From assembly GCA_003225555.1 (NCBI GenBank), contig QIAM01000021.1:1-62764 (forward strand): a stretch of 62,764 nucleotides of DNA, in the 5' to 3' direction. Each line of letters starts with the position of its first letter. Positions within the stretch are counted from its first letter, which is position 1. The notes below the pieces were generated by a model that was given only the letters and a program-made list of their open reading frames with translations, searched no databases and had not been told where the DNA came from. The stretch comes from Acidobacteriota bacterium (GTDB taxonomy: Bacteria > Acidobacteriota > Terriglobia > Terriglobales > Acidobacteriaceae). This document shows positions 1-7,365 of this stretch, in pieces. Position numbers and translations under genes: made by a program.

Positions 1-2
1 TC

Positions 3-215
3 TCCGACGGCGAGTCGGACGTGCGCAACGATCCCGCCATTGGTGAGCAGGTTTTGGCTTTCCTCAACGCTCACGGTCCCCGCTCTACTGTAGTCGCCGA
101 CCGCATCATCGGCTGCCCGCACGAGGAAGGCATTGACTATTCGGAAGGAGCCTCCTGTCCGCAGTGTCCCCACTGGGCGGGGCGCGACCGCTTCACCCAC
201 GAGCGCATTCAGTGA
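3..215 (+). CDS. C-terminal end of an unidentified protein (cut by the window edge)
   Basis: An open frame enters from the left edge and stops at 213-215, leaving about 70 residues. A GTG at 21 is in frame, but the frame is open before it, so this is the tail of a longer gene. The tail has a cysteine cluster (GCPHEEG, then CPQC, then a WAGRDR segment) that could bind a metal. I do not recognise the family. Confidence 0.5.
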   Translation, partial: SDGESDVRNDPAIGEQVLAFLNAHGPRSTVVADRIIGCPHEEGIDYSEGASCPQCPHWAGRDRFTHERIQ

Positions 216-462
216 TTTCCTTTGCGTCTTTTGCAGGGTGGGTTTCTCGACTCCATGCACCAAACGGCTAAGACCCCGCGCTTGAGTGACAACCGGGTGC
301 TGGGTGGAACTCGTTGAACTGGGCACCGAAGCACGGAAGCAGAAAGAGAAAGCGTTTTCGAGCTTGCCGAACGATTTCGCGCCGCAAGCGATCCCGAGTA
401 AGCGAAGCGCTTAGGCGACGAGTTGGGCCGTTTGGTTTTTGGCGAGTAGTGCCTCGGACCTT
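216..462. other. Intergenic stretch with one decayed small reading frame
   Basis: No intact gene is visible. Bases 313-448 read on the plus strand as a small helical protein only if a frame change near 357 and an in-frame TAA near 398 are ignored; see the separate entry. The rest looks like non-coding spacer ahead of the toxin-antitoxin promoter. Confidence 0.4.
313..448 (+). pseudogene. Decayed small ORF upstream of the toxin-antitoxin pair
   Basis: One frame gives VELGTEARKQKEKAF and the next gives LAERFRAASDPE, then a stop, then AKRLGDELGRLVFGE and TAG. The pieces join into a plausible amphipathic helical peptide, resembling the tails of small accessory proteins. A frameshift plus one stop codon would explain the break. 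It may also be chance, because the coding evidence is only the smooth continuation across frames. Confidence 0.3.
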
Positions 463-463
463 C

Positions 464-499
464 TTGACTTGTATATACGAATACGATAGTATGTATATA
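464..499 (+). promoter_or_regulatory. Promoter with overlapping inverted repeat for the vapBC-like operon
   Basis: TTGACT (464-469) and TAGTAT (487-492) are separated by 17 bp, a strong sigma-70-type promoter. An inverted repeat, TATATAC (472-478) and GTATATA (493-499), brackets the -10 element. VapB-type antitoxins usually repress their own operons by binding such sites, so this is a likely operator (inference). The first start codon lies about 15 nt after the expected transcription start. Confidence 0.6.
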
Positions 500-513
500 T
501 CAAGATCATCCCT

Positions 514-702
514 ATGGCCGTCACCATGACTTCAATCCGCCTGGACACCGACCTCGCCGACGAGGCGGTGAAAATCCTCGGCGCGAAATCCCGAACAGAA
601 GCGGTTCACATCGCCCTCCGCGAAATCGTCGCGCTGAAGCGCTTCAAAGCTCTGATGAAAAAGAGCTCCGGGAAACTGAAGTTCTCTGGTCTTGATGAGT
701 GA
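514..702 (+). CDS. VapB-type antitoxin (ribbon-helix-helix)
   Basis: This 62-residue protein starts with a short beta strand (TSIRLDTDL) followed by two helices (ADEAVKILGAKSRTEAVHIALREI), the pattern of ribbon-helix-helix DNA-binding antitoxins of the VapB/DUF2191 type. The lysine-rich tail would be the toxin-binding part. The family dimerises, neutralises the partner PIN ribonuclease and represses the shared promoter. The next gene starts 8 bp before this stop, so translation is probably coupled. The start could be the ATG at 514 or at 526; neither has a clear Shine-Dalgarno site. Confidence 0.8.
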   Translation: MAVTMTSIRLDTDLADEAVKILGAKSRTEAVHIALREIVALKRFKALMKKSSGKLKFSGLDE

Positions 703-1102
703 AATTGTCATCTTCGACACATCTGCCCTGGTTGACGAGGTGCGAACTGGGCGCCACCGTAAGAGGATCGAGTCAGTGAACGGCCTGATCCGCACGTCAT
801 CGGTCGTTCTCGCGGAACTGCTACGTGGCGCAACCGGACCGGCTGAACACAAATTCCTCCGCTCTCTTGCGAGGAACTACCCGAGCTTAACTCCGACGGA
901 AAAGAATTGGCTGGAGTCTGGCGAGATACTGGCCAAAATTCGTGCCAATAAGGTCTTGGAGCGGTACAAATTGCGCGACCTGCATTTCGACGTTCTCATC
1001 GCTCTCACCGCTCGTTCGAATGGAGCCCGCCTCATTACGACCAATCGAATAGATTTTGAGTTAATTAATCGATATTGCGAGATCAAGCTCGAAGTTTGGT
1101 GA
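695..1102 (+). CDS. vapC: VapC-like PIN-domain ribonuclease toxin
   Basis: A 135-residue PIN-domain protein. The acidic residues expected at the metal site are visible: the Asp of IFDTSALVD near the N-terminus, the Glu of LAELLRG, the Asp of DLHFDVLIALTA and the Asp in the TTNRIDF tail. VapC toxins cleave tRNA or rRNA and are held inactive by their VapB partner, here the gene directly upstream. ATG 695 is preferred over the in-frame TTG at 692 because it begins MSEIVIFDTS. The two genes overlap by 8 bp. Confidence 0.85.
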   Translation: MSEIVIFDTSALVDEVRTGRHRKRIESVNGLIRTSSVVLAELLRGATGPAEHKFLRSLARNYPSLTPTEKNWLESGEILAKIRANKVLERYKLRDLHFDVLIALTARSNGARLITTNRIDFELINRYCEIKLEVW

Positions 1103-1118
1103 GGTAGGAAATGGGAAG

Positions 1119-1140
1119 GGCGGGGCTGAGTCGCCCCGCC
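1119..1140. terminator. Perfect hairpin between convergent genes
   Basis: GGCGGGGC (1119-1126) pairs perfectly with GCCCCGCC (1133-1140) around a 6-base loop. It lies in the 53-bp gap between the toxin gene and the convergent VOC gene. There is no good T-tract on either side, so termination activity is only suggested by position and stem strength. Confidence 0.4.
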
Positions 1141-1155
1141 TCCTGTTCAATCAAA

Positions 1156-1629
1156 CTACGCTGCAGGCATCATCTTCTTCATCCGTTCTTTCATCTCCTG
1201 CGGCGACACATCTTCGATATGAGTGGCAATGCCCCAAAGGTGTCCGAACGGATCTTGAATGAAGCCGGAGCGATCTCCGTAGAACTGATCCTGCACCGGC
1301 TTCAGGATTTTCGCGCCCTCGGCCGCCGCGCGCTTAACCACGTTATCCACGTCGGGAAGATATACATAGAGGCTCACCGGGCTCGAGCCGATGCTGGCCG
1401 CGCTGACGTGTCCCGGCCCCATGTTGGGATTTTCGTCGGCCAGCATGATGTGCGAATTGCCGATCTTCAATTCGGCGTGGCCTACCTTGCCGTCCGGGCC
1501 GTTCATGCGAACCGTCTCAGTTGCTCCGAAAACATTTTTGTAGTACTCAATGGCTTGTGCAGCGCCCTTGACGATCAGGTACGGCGTAACTGAGTTGTAG
1601 TCCTTGGGAATGTACGATACTTTGCTCAT
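1156..1629 (-). CDS. VOC-superfamily (glyoxalase/PhnB-like) protein
   Basis: This 157-residue protein has the paired beta-alpha-beta-beta-beta halves of the vicinal-oxygen-chelate fold: VTPYLIVKGAAQAIEYYKNVFGA, then MLADENPNMGP, then VSLYVYLPDVDNVVKRAAAEGA and DRSGFIQDPFGHLWGIATH. The DPFGHLWGI motif is typical of PhnB-like proteins (COG2764). Substrate unknown. A strong GAGGAGG Shine-Dalgarno sequence precedes the ATG. It is monocistronic and convergent with the toxin gene. Confidence 0.8.
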   Translation of the reverse strand: MSKVSYIPKDYNSVTPYLIVKGAAQAIEYYKNVFGATETVRMNGPDGKVGHAELKIGNSHIMLADENPNMGPGHVSAASIGSSPVSLYVYLPDVDNVVKRAAAEGAKILKPVQDQFYGDRSGFIQDPFGHLWGIATHIEDVSPQEMKERMKKMMPAA

Positions 1630-1779
1630 GATTGTCCTCCTCAGAAGGTAAGTTAAAGGTGGAGGTTACGGCGCGCATGCAGACCGGCCATGCGCTCCCG
1701 GCGTTGCCTTTATGAAAACACAAACTTGTGACCGAGCTCAAGACCGGTTAGCTACTATTTAACATTTTAATATTCTGTC

Positions 1780-2637
1780 ATGTCCACCGCTGCCATTTCG
1801 TTTCGCAGTGCTGCCCGTCATAATCCGCTGGCGGCCGCGGGATTAGTGTTGGTCGTCGTCTTCGTGATCTTCGCGTTGTTCGCGCCATGGATCGCGCCCC
1901 AAGATCCCGCTTCTATCGACCTGCCGGCGCGGCTCGACACGCCAACCCACGCTCACTGGTTGGGCACGGACGAACTGGGCCGTGACATTCTCTCTCGCGT
2001 GATCTATGGTGCGCGGATCTCGATGCTAGTGGGAAGTTGCGTCGTGCTTACTTCCCTCGCACTCGGTCTGGTCATCGGTTCCATCGCCGGATATTATGGC
2101 GGAGGCATCGACCGCTTCGTCAACATTGTCCTGATGAATGCATTCCTGTCATTCCCCGGAATCCTGCTGGCCATTGCCTTCGTAGCCTTCCGCGGTCCGG
2201 GCAACTTTAATCTCGTGCTAGCCCTCTCGCTCGGCGGATGGGTTGGTTACGCTCGTTTGGTCCGCGGACAAGTCCTGGCTGCCCGGGAGCGCGAATTCGT
2301 TGAAGCCGCGCGAGCCCTCGGCGCCAGCGACTTGCGTGTTATCGTCCGCCACATCCTGCCCAACATCATTCAGCCGGTGATCGTGCAGGCCGCCATTGGC
2401 ATGGCCGGAGCCATCCTCGCCGAGGCCACCATGAGTTTTCTCGGCCTTGGTGTGCCTCCGCCGACGGCGAGCTGGGGCACGATGCTCAACGACGGCCGCG
2501 CTCACCTGTTCGACGCGCCCCATCTGGTGCTGTTCCCGGCGCTGGCGGTTATGCTCGCCGTGCTCTCCTTCAACTTCATCGGCGACGCGCTGCGCGACTA
2601 CCTTGATCCGCGCTCGCGTATCGAGGCAGGGCTCTAA
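1780..2637 (+). CDS. DppC/OppC-type ABC transporter permease
   Basis: A 285-residue inner-membrane permease with an N-terminal anchor helix, the WLGTDELGRDILSRVIYGARIS motif of the OppC N-terminal domain and about five further membrane helices. The ATPase-coupling EAA loop is at EFVEAARALGASDLRVIVRHILPN. It should form the channel of a di/oligopeptide importer with a DppB-type partner, two ATPases and a binding protein, but none of these is adjacent. Either the partners are elsewhere or this is a leftover of a larger operon. Confidence 0.88.
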   Translation: MSTAAISFRSAARHNPLAAAGLVLVVVFVIFALFAPWIAPQDPASIDLPARLDTPTHAHWLGTDELGRDILSRVIYGARISMLVGSCVVLTSLALGLVIGSIAGYYGGGIDRFVNIVLMNAFLSFPGILLAIAFVAFRGPGNFNLVLALSLGGWVGYARLVRGQVLAAREREFVEAARALGASDLRVIVRHILPNIIQPVIVQAAIGMAGAILAEATMSFLGLGVPPPTASWGTMLNDGRAHLFDAPHLVLFPALAVMLAVLSFNFIGDALRDYLDPRSRIEAGL

Positions 2638-2711
2638 CTTAATGAGTCTCGCCAGTAGTCTTCATTCCCACGCCCAGCCGTAAACCACTAAAACGACGGC
2701 ACATATAAGTA

Positions 2712-2740
2712 TTGACAGCCATTGCAATTTGCAATATAAA
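2712..2740 (+). promoter_or_regulatory. Near-consensus promoter with a perfect palindrome in its spacer
   Basis: TTGACA (2712-2717) and TATAAA (2735-2740) are spaced by exactly 17 bp. The spacer carries a 15-bp perfect palindrome, ATTGCAA-T-TTGCAAT (2721-2735). A repressor bound there would block RNA polymerase, and the adjacent XRE gene is the obvious candidate (inference). Transcription would start near 2747, only about 10 nt before the ATG at 2757, so the mRNA is nearly leaderless. Confidence 0.65.
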
Positions 2741-2756
2741 TATGTCGATTTGAGAT

Positions 2757-3308
2757 ATGAAGTTGGGCGAGAAAATTCGTTACCTGCGCGAGGTAGAAGG
2801 TTCGCTGCGCGGTTTAGGGCGGCCGATGACGCAGCAGGAAATCGTGAACGCGATCCGCCAGGAACTGGGACGAGGGGGGAAAGGGACGACCATCAGCCAG
2901 TCGTATCTCTCGCAGATCGAAGGTGGCTCGCGGCCGCATATGACGCAATCGTCGCGCGCCCTGCTGGCAAAGTTTTTCAAGGTTCATCCCGGTTTTCTCG
3001 TGGATGATCCCGAGGGGTATCACACGGAGCTGACCTCAGACTTGCGCACCACCGAAGGACAACTCGATGTCTGGCTGCTGCAAGGGTCGGAGCGTTTTGC
3101 CAGCGATCCGGAGGTCAGCAATGTGCTCATCAAGTGCGCGCGGGAAAAGGATACGCGCCGCTGCCTATTGCTCTTAGGAACGATCCTGGAAACCCCGGGC
3201 CTGGCCGACCGCCTGCTGGAGGCATTGCGACCGGAGTTGGCGGCGAACGGCAATCTTCGTGGTGGCAGTGCTGGTCGTGCCGCCGCGGAAGGGAGGCGAA
3301 TCCGATGA
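2757..3308 (+). CDS. XRE-family transcriptional regulator heading a membrane-stress operon
   Basis: This 183-residue protein has an N-terminal helix-turn-helix of about 75 residues: LGEKIRYLREVEG, a long insert, then SQSYLSQIEGGSRPHMTQ, the typical recognition helix. The C-terminal half is helical and may sense a signal or dimerise. It starts at ATG 2757, just after a palindrome-bearing promoter, and its TGA overlaps the ATG of the NfeD-like gene, so it heads an operon with NfeD-like, flotillin, glycine-zipper and PspA genes. Autoregulation is likely but inferred. Confidence 0.8.
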   Translation: MKLGEKIRYLREVEGSLRGLGRPMTQQEIVNAIRQELGRGGKGTTISQSYLSQIEGGSRPHMTQSSRALLAKFFKVHPGFLVDDPEGYHTELTSDLRTTEGQLDVWLLQGSERFASDPEVSNVLIKCAREKDTRRCLLLLGTILETPGLADRLLEALRPELAANGNLRGGSAGRAAAEGRRIR

Positions 3309-4021
3309 CTCATTCGTTTACCTGGGCGGACTTCTATCTGATTTGCTTCGCGGTCGGCTTCTGCTTCAGTTTTCTATCGTTCTTGCTGGGAAGCTCCCGC
3401 ACCGGCCATCTGCATCCGCCGCATTTTCATGGGCACGTAGGCGGAGCGCATGTTCCGACAGCTCACGTCCCAGGACACGGGTCAATCGCGGCGGGTGGGA
3501 CACATACTTCCGGCGGAGCACAGGGACCCCATGGCACTACGCACGCGCAGCAGAGCGCGGACGTATCGCCATTCAACTTCATCACGCTCACGGCATTTCT
3601 CGCGTGGTTCGGCGGAACGGGATATCTGCTCACGCGCTATTCCGGCTTGTTGGTAGGCGTGGCCCTGCTGGCGGCGGTGGGCAGTGGACTGGTTGGCGGA
3701 GGCCTTGTGTTTCTCTTCATGAGCAAGGTGCTGATGTCGCACGAAGAAAACATGGACCCCGCCGACTACGAAATGGTTGGCGTGCTGGGCCGGGTGTGCA
3801 GCTCCATTCGGGCCGGGGGCACTGGCGAAATCAGTTATTCGCAGATGAGAACGCGCCGTGTGTGCGGCGCTCGCAGCGAGGATGGCAGCGCCATCGCCAA
3901 AGGAACGGAGATTGTCGTCACGCGCTATGAGAAGGGAATTGCCTACGTTCGTTTGTGGAGCGAGATGTCGGGCGAGGATCCCAGTTCCGCAGCGGAAGGC
4001 GCGAGTACCACCGCGTCGTAA
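3305..4021 (+). CDS. NfeD-like membrane protein with a histidine-rich linker
   Basis: A 238-residue protein with one N-terminal membrane helix (FYLICFAVGFCFSFLSFLLG), a soluble linker very rich in His and Gly (about residues 35-85), two or three further membrane segments (about 90-150), and a C-terminal domain with the small beta-barrel pattern of NfeD OB-folds (VGVLGRV, GTGEISY, KGTEIVVTRYEKGIAYVRLW). NfeD proteins partner flotillins in membrane microdomains; here the flotillin is the next gene. The ATG overlaps the regulator's TGA. The His-rich linker could bind a metal (inference). Confidence 0.75.
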   Translation: MTHSFTWADFYLICFAVGFCFSFLSFLLGSSRTGHLHPPHFHGHVGGAHVPTAHVPGHGSIAAGGTHTSGGAQGPHGTTHAQQSADVSPFNFITLTAFLAWFGGTGYLLTRYSGLLVGVALLAAVGSGLVGGGLVFLFMSKVLMSHEENMDPADYEMVGVLGRVCSSIRAGGTGEISYSQMRTRRVCGARSEDGSAIAKGTEIVVTRYEKGIAYVRLWSEMSGEDPSSAAEGASTTAS

Positions 4022-4078
4022 CGCAGAGCGGCAATGAGTTTGGCAGTCGAGTAGTCCCAGGTTTTGGGAGGAGGCGTT

Positions 4079-5518
4079 ATGTTCGACATTCCAAGATGGA
4101 TGGAAATGTGGATCGTTGTCGGGCTGGGAGTGATGGTCGTCCTGTTCCTCATGGGCATGATGGCCAGGCTCTATCGCAAAGCTGGACCACACGAGGCACT
4201 CATCGTGTACGGATTTCGCGGACCGCGCATTGTAACCGCGCGGGGCACCGTGATTATTCCGATGGTCGAAAACTATCACGAGCTCTCGCTGGAGCTGATG
4301 TCGTTTGACGTCGCGCCTCAGCAGGACCTTTACACCAAGCAGGGTGTGGCGGTCACTGTCGAAGCTGTCGCACAGATCAAGGTGAAGTCGGATCATGAAT
4401 CGATCATGACGGCCGCCGAACAGTTCCTCACCAAGCCGGACAACGAGCGCGAAGGGCTCATCCGGCTGGTGATGGAAGGCCACCTGCGTGGCATCATCGG
4501 CCAGTTGACGGTGGAAGAAATCGTCAAGCAGCCGGAGATGGTCTCCGACCGCATGCGTTCCACTTGTGCCGATGACATGAACAAGATGGGACTCGAAGTC
4601 ATCTCGTTCACGATCAAGGAAGTGCGGGACAAGAACGAGTACATCACCAACATGGGACGTCCTGATGTGGCGCGCATCAAGCGCGACGCCGACGTGGCCG
4701 CTGCCGAAGCTGACCGCGACACGGCGATCAGGCGTGCGTTGGCGCAGCGGGAATCAGCTGTGGCCAAGGCGCAGGCCGATCAGGAGCGCGTGCTGGCGGA
4801 AACGTTGTCACTGGCTAAGCAGGCGGAATCACAGCGCGATCTGGAGGTGAAGCGGGCGCAATTCCTGGAAGTGACCAAGCGGCAGCAGGCGCAGGCTGAC
4901 AAGGCTTACGACATTCAGACCAACATCATGCAGCAGCAGGTCATCGCCGAGCAGGTGAAGGTGCAGCAGATCGAGAAAGAACAGCAGGTCAAGGTGCAGG
5001 AAGCGGAAATCAACCGCCGTGAGAAGGAACTGATCGCAACCGTGCTGAAAGGGGCGGAGATCGAGCGCCAGCGCATTGAGACGCTCGCCGCGGCCGAGAA
5101 GCAGCGCCTGATCGCGGAGGCCGAAGGTCACGCTTCCTCGATTCGCGCGCAAGGCGAGGCCGAAGCCGAAATCATCTTCAAGAAAGGCGAAGCCGAAGCC
5201 AAGGCCATGAACGTGAAAGCCGAGGCGTTCCAGGAGTACAACCAGGCGGCGGTCATCGATCGACTGTTTGCCAGTATGCCGGAAGTGGTGAAGGCGCTGG
5301 CGAGTCCGCTGGCGAACGTCGACAAGATCACCATCGTCTCTACCGGAAACGGCGATGCATCCGGGATGAACAAGATCACCGGCGACATCGCCAAGATGGC
5401 AGCTCAGGTGCCGGCACTCTTCGAGACACTCTCGGGCATGCCGCTGTCGGAGTTGCTCGGCAAGGTACGGCAGATCGGCGACAAGGCACCAAAGCCGCCA
5501 ATCGGAAACGGCAAGTAA
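4079..5518 (+). CDS. Flotillin-like SPFH/band-7 membrane scaffold protein
   Basis: This 479-residue protein has an N-terminal membrane helix (about 10-30), an SPFH/PHB domain (about 35-190, including the GPRIVTARGTVIIPMVENY region), a long Ala/Glu/Lys/Gln-rich coiled coil (about 195-400, with flotillin-type EAEA and KGEAEAKA repeats) and a C-terminal oligomerisation tail. Length and order match the YuaG/FloT family, which organises ordered lipid domains in the inner membrane. GGGAGGAGG lies just before ATG 4079. It sits between an NfeD-like gene and a PspA gene, both known partners in envelope-stress modules. Confidence 0.9.
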   Translation: MFDIPRWMEMWIVVGLGVMVVLFLMGMMARLYRKAGPHEALIVYGFRGPRIVTARGTVIIPMVENYHELSLELMSFDVAPQQDLYTKQGVAVTVEAVAQIKVKSDHESIMTAAEQFLTKPDNEREGLIRLVMEGHLRGIIGQLTVEEIVKQPEMVSDRMRSTCADDMNKMGLEVISFTIKEVRDKNEYITNMGRPDVARIKRDADVAAAEADRDTAIRRALAQRESAVAKAQADQERVLAETLSLAKQAESQRDLEVKRAQFLEVTKRQQAQADKAYDIQTNIMQQQVIAEQVKVQQIEKEQQVKVQEAEINRREKELIATVLKGAEIERQRIETLAAAEKQRLIAEAEGHASSIRAQGEAEAEIIFKKGEAEAKAMNVKAEAFQEYNQAAVIDRLFASMPEVVKALASPLANVDKITIVSTGNGDASGMNKITGDIAKMAAQVPALFETLSGMPLSELLGKVRQIGDKAPKPPIGNGK

Positions 5519-5550
5519 GAGGAGAAATGCCCGAATCGGCAACGCTCGCG

Positions 5551-5594
5551 TAGGGACAGCCGCCTTCGCTGTCCCGCCAAGCGCAGCCAGGCGG
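5551..5594. repeat. Twin-hairpin dispersed repeat, family A, copy 1
   Basis: On the minus strand this reads as two hairpins, the second being GGACAGC, a loop beginning GAAGGC, and GCTGTCC. It belongs to the same family as copies near 27932, 39035, 40447, 48109, 54537, 61578 and 62080. It lies between the flotillin gene and the small membrane-protein gene, so it would be transcribed within the operon. Confidence 0.6.
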
Positions 5595-5625
5595 AAGAAT
5601 CGAAGCGGAAGAATCGGAGCAAGCT

Positions 5626-5853
5626 ATGACAAGCAAATCGAGAGGAATGGGATTGGGAATCGCCCTGGGCGCGGGTCTCGGCATTGTCGCCGGCGTCCTC
5701 GCCGGAAATATGGCAGTCTGGCTTTCGATCGGCGTCGCAATCGGAGTGGCGATCGGCGCATCGTTCCGGCGCAAAGAAAGCGATTGCCCAGAGTGTGCCG
5801 CTGTCCATCGGACCCACGAAGAGGCAACCAGTGAAATCGCCGGTCGTAGGTAA
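5626..5853 (+). CDS. Small glycine-zipper membrane protein
   Basis: A 75-residue protein with one or two hydrophobic segments (about 8-46) full of GxxxG spacing (GMGLGIALGAGLGIVAGVLAGN), then a basic turn and a soluble tail with a CPEC motif. Glycine zippers pack membrane helices tightly. It lies between the flotillin and PspA genes, so it is probably part of the same module, but I know no function for it. Confidence 0.6.
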   Translation: MTSKSRGMGLGIALGAGLGIVAGVLAGNMAVWLSIGVAIGVAIGASFRRKESDCPECAAVHRTHEEATSEIAGRR

Positions 5854-5881
5854 GCGAATGGGTGAGCGCCGAAACGTTTTG

Positions 5882-5912
5882 GCTAGCAGCTAGAAGCTAG
5901 CAGCTAGAAGCT
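5882..5912. repeat. AGCTAGAAGCTAGC short iterated repeat
   Basis: Several partly overlapping copies of GCTAGAAGCTAG and GCTAGCAGCTAG lie just upstream of the pspA ribosome-binding site. The same iterated word recurs at 62133-62170 before another gene start. The word is nearly self-complementary and could form a hairpin in the leader. Confidence 0.6.
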
Positions 5913-5935
5913 TAGGGAAAGAAGGAGGTCCCGTC

Positions 5936-6595
5936 ATGGCATTACTGGAGCGAGTTTCGACATTAGTGCGAGCCAATCTCAACGACCTGATCGACAAGGC
6001 CGAAGAGCCGGAAAAGATGATCAAGCAAGTCATCCTCGACATGCAGAACCAACTTCTGCAGGTGAAGACGCAGGTAGCCATTGCTATTGCTGACCAGCAC
6101 CTGCTGGAGAAGAAGCAGAAAGAAAACGGAGACAAAGTCGCCGAGTGGATGCGCAAGGCCGAGTTGGCCGTCGATAAGAAGGAAGACGACCTGGCGCGAG
6201 CCTCGCTGCAGCGAGTAGAGAGTTATCGCGAGCTGAGCGAGAGCTTCAGTCAGCAGGTGACCGATCAGAAGGCGCAGGTGGAGAACCTGAAGTCCGCGCT
6301 GCGCAAGTTGGAGCAGAAGCTGACGGAGGCGCAGGCCAAGGCGGACCTGCTGATCGCACAACATCGCCGCGCCCGCGCGGTGAGTAAGGCCAGCGATGCC
6401 CGCATCGCCATGGGTGACAACTCCAAGGCCGCGACCTTCGACCGCATGAAGCGGAAGGTGGCGCACTCGGAGGCGGTCAGCGAGGCCAAGTCGGAGATCG
6501 CCGGTGACAACATCGACGACCGCCTGGCTGCACTGGAGAAGGAAGACCGCATCGAGCAGTTGCTCGTGGAGTTGAAGACGAAGCGGGGGGTGTAG
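5936..6595 (+). CDS. pspA: PspA/IM30-family membrane-stress protein
   Basis: This 219-residue protein is almost wholly coiled coil, in line with PspA/Vipp1 (about 220 residues). The N-terminal amphipathic helix (MALLERVSTLVRANLNDLID) and the following EEPEKMIKQVILDMQNQL segment are family hallmarks. PspA binds stressed inner membrane and forms ESCRT-III-like assemblies. AAGAAGGAGG lies about 8 nt before the ATG. It is last in the operon headed by the XRE regulator. There is no pspF-type activator, so control is presumably through that regulator. Confidence 0.93.
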   Translation: MALLERVSTLVRANLNDLIDKAEEPEKMIKQVILDMQNQLLQVKTQVAIAIADQHLLEKKQKENGDKVAEWMRKAELAVDKKEDDLARASLQRVESYRELSESFSQQVTDQKAQVENLKSALRKLEQKLTEAQAKADLLIAQHRRARAVSKASDARIAMGDNSKAATFDRMKRKVAHSEAVSEAKSEIAGDNIDDRLAALEKEDRIEQLLVELKTKRGV

Positions 6596-6668
6596 GCGGG
6601 CCTGGCTTCATGGCAATTAAGAAGCCAGAAGTGCGGGAGACTGAATGCAGACCACGGAGGGTTCATTC

Positions 6669-7235
6669 ATGGGTCGTTGCATCAAGCGAGTAGCTTTTGA
6701 GGATGTGCTAGCTTGTTTCGATGAAGAGCATGAAGTGAAACCTGACAATACGAACGAACATGCCCGCAACATGCTGCAGGCAGCCCACCAGAAGTTTGAT
6801 GGCAATTGGGCGTACGTATCCCTCGACCGCGAGGATATCTTGAACATCTTTCTACCGCACCACATTTCAGAGGGAGGAGCGATTCCGCTGATTCCACCGA
6901 CAGGCTTGACGGTAGCCGCTGCTGTGGAAGCGATAAGAAAGATATCGACAGCTGACTATCAAGCGGCGAATCCCGTTTGTTGGCGGAAAATGTCGCACTG
7001 GAAAGAGAACAGTACGTCACCTGTTTTTCTGTGTACCGCGCCCGTGAATCACTCAGACTATCAAGATCTGACTAACTACGAAGGTCACCTCATCCATCTT
7101 GATGGCCTTCACCGTCTCATTGCTTGGGGACTCTCCGGCAAGCTTGAGCCTGACGAATATGAGAAACGAGAAAAAGTCACAGCTTATGTAGCAGGTCTCG
7201 AGGAAGATGGCGATCCAATTGAGAATTTCCGATAG
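6669..7235 (+). CDS. Unrecognised protein with an HLDGLHR motif
   Basis: A 188-residue soluble protein. The visible signature is HLIHLDGLHRLIAWGL followed by KVTAYVAG, a layout recalling the DGxHR motifs of ParB/Srx-fold and related natural-product-cluster proteins, but the match is too weak for a function. ATG 6669 is preferred over 6645 because GGAGGG lies 8 nt upstream. Its base composition is clearly more AT-rich than its neighbours, which suggests acquisition by transfer. It follows pspA by about 70 bp and may or may not be cotranscribed. Confidence 0.6.
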   Translation: MGRCIKRVAFEDVLACFDEEHEVKPDNTNEHARNMLQAAHQKFDGNWAYVSLDREDILNIFLPHHISEGGAIPLIPPTGLTVAAAVEAIRKISTADYQAANPVCWRKMSHWKENSTSPVFLCTAPVNHSDYQDLTNYEGHLIHLDGLHRLIAWGLSGKLEPDEYEKREKVTAYVAGLEEDGDPIENFR

Positions 7236-7365
7236 CCTGCGTGCCAACTGCGGGAGCGAACCGTTCGGAACGTGTGCACTCGTAGCGTTGCGGCGCATAC
7301 ATCCCGAGTGATGGGACGACGCATCCAACCCACCTTCAATTCCAATTCTTCTTCAAGGACAATCG

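Noticed and set aside
1742..1779. Promoter upstream of the ABC permease
   Set aside because: The AT-rich stretch has a TTGTGA/TAGCTA pair with the right spacing, but both hexamers match poorly.
3482..4483. A 333-codon open frame on the minus strand
   Set aside because: It is antisense to the NfeD-like and flotillin genes, has a low-complexity His/Arg composition and no ribosome site.
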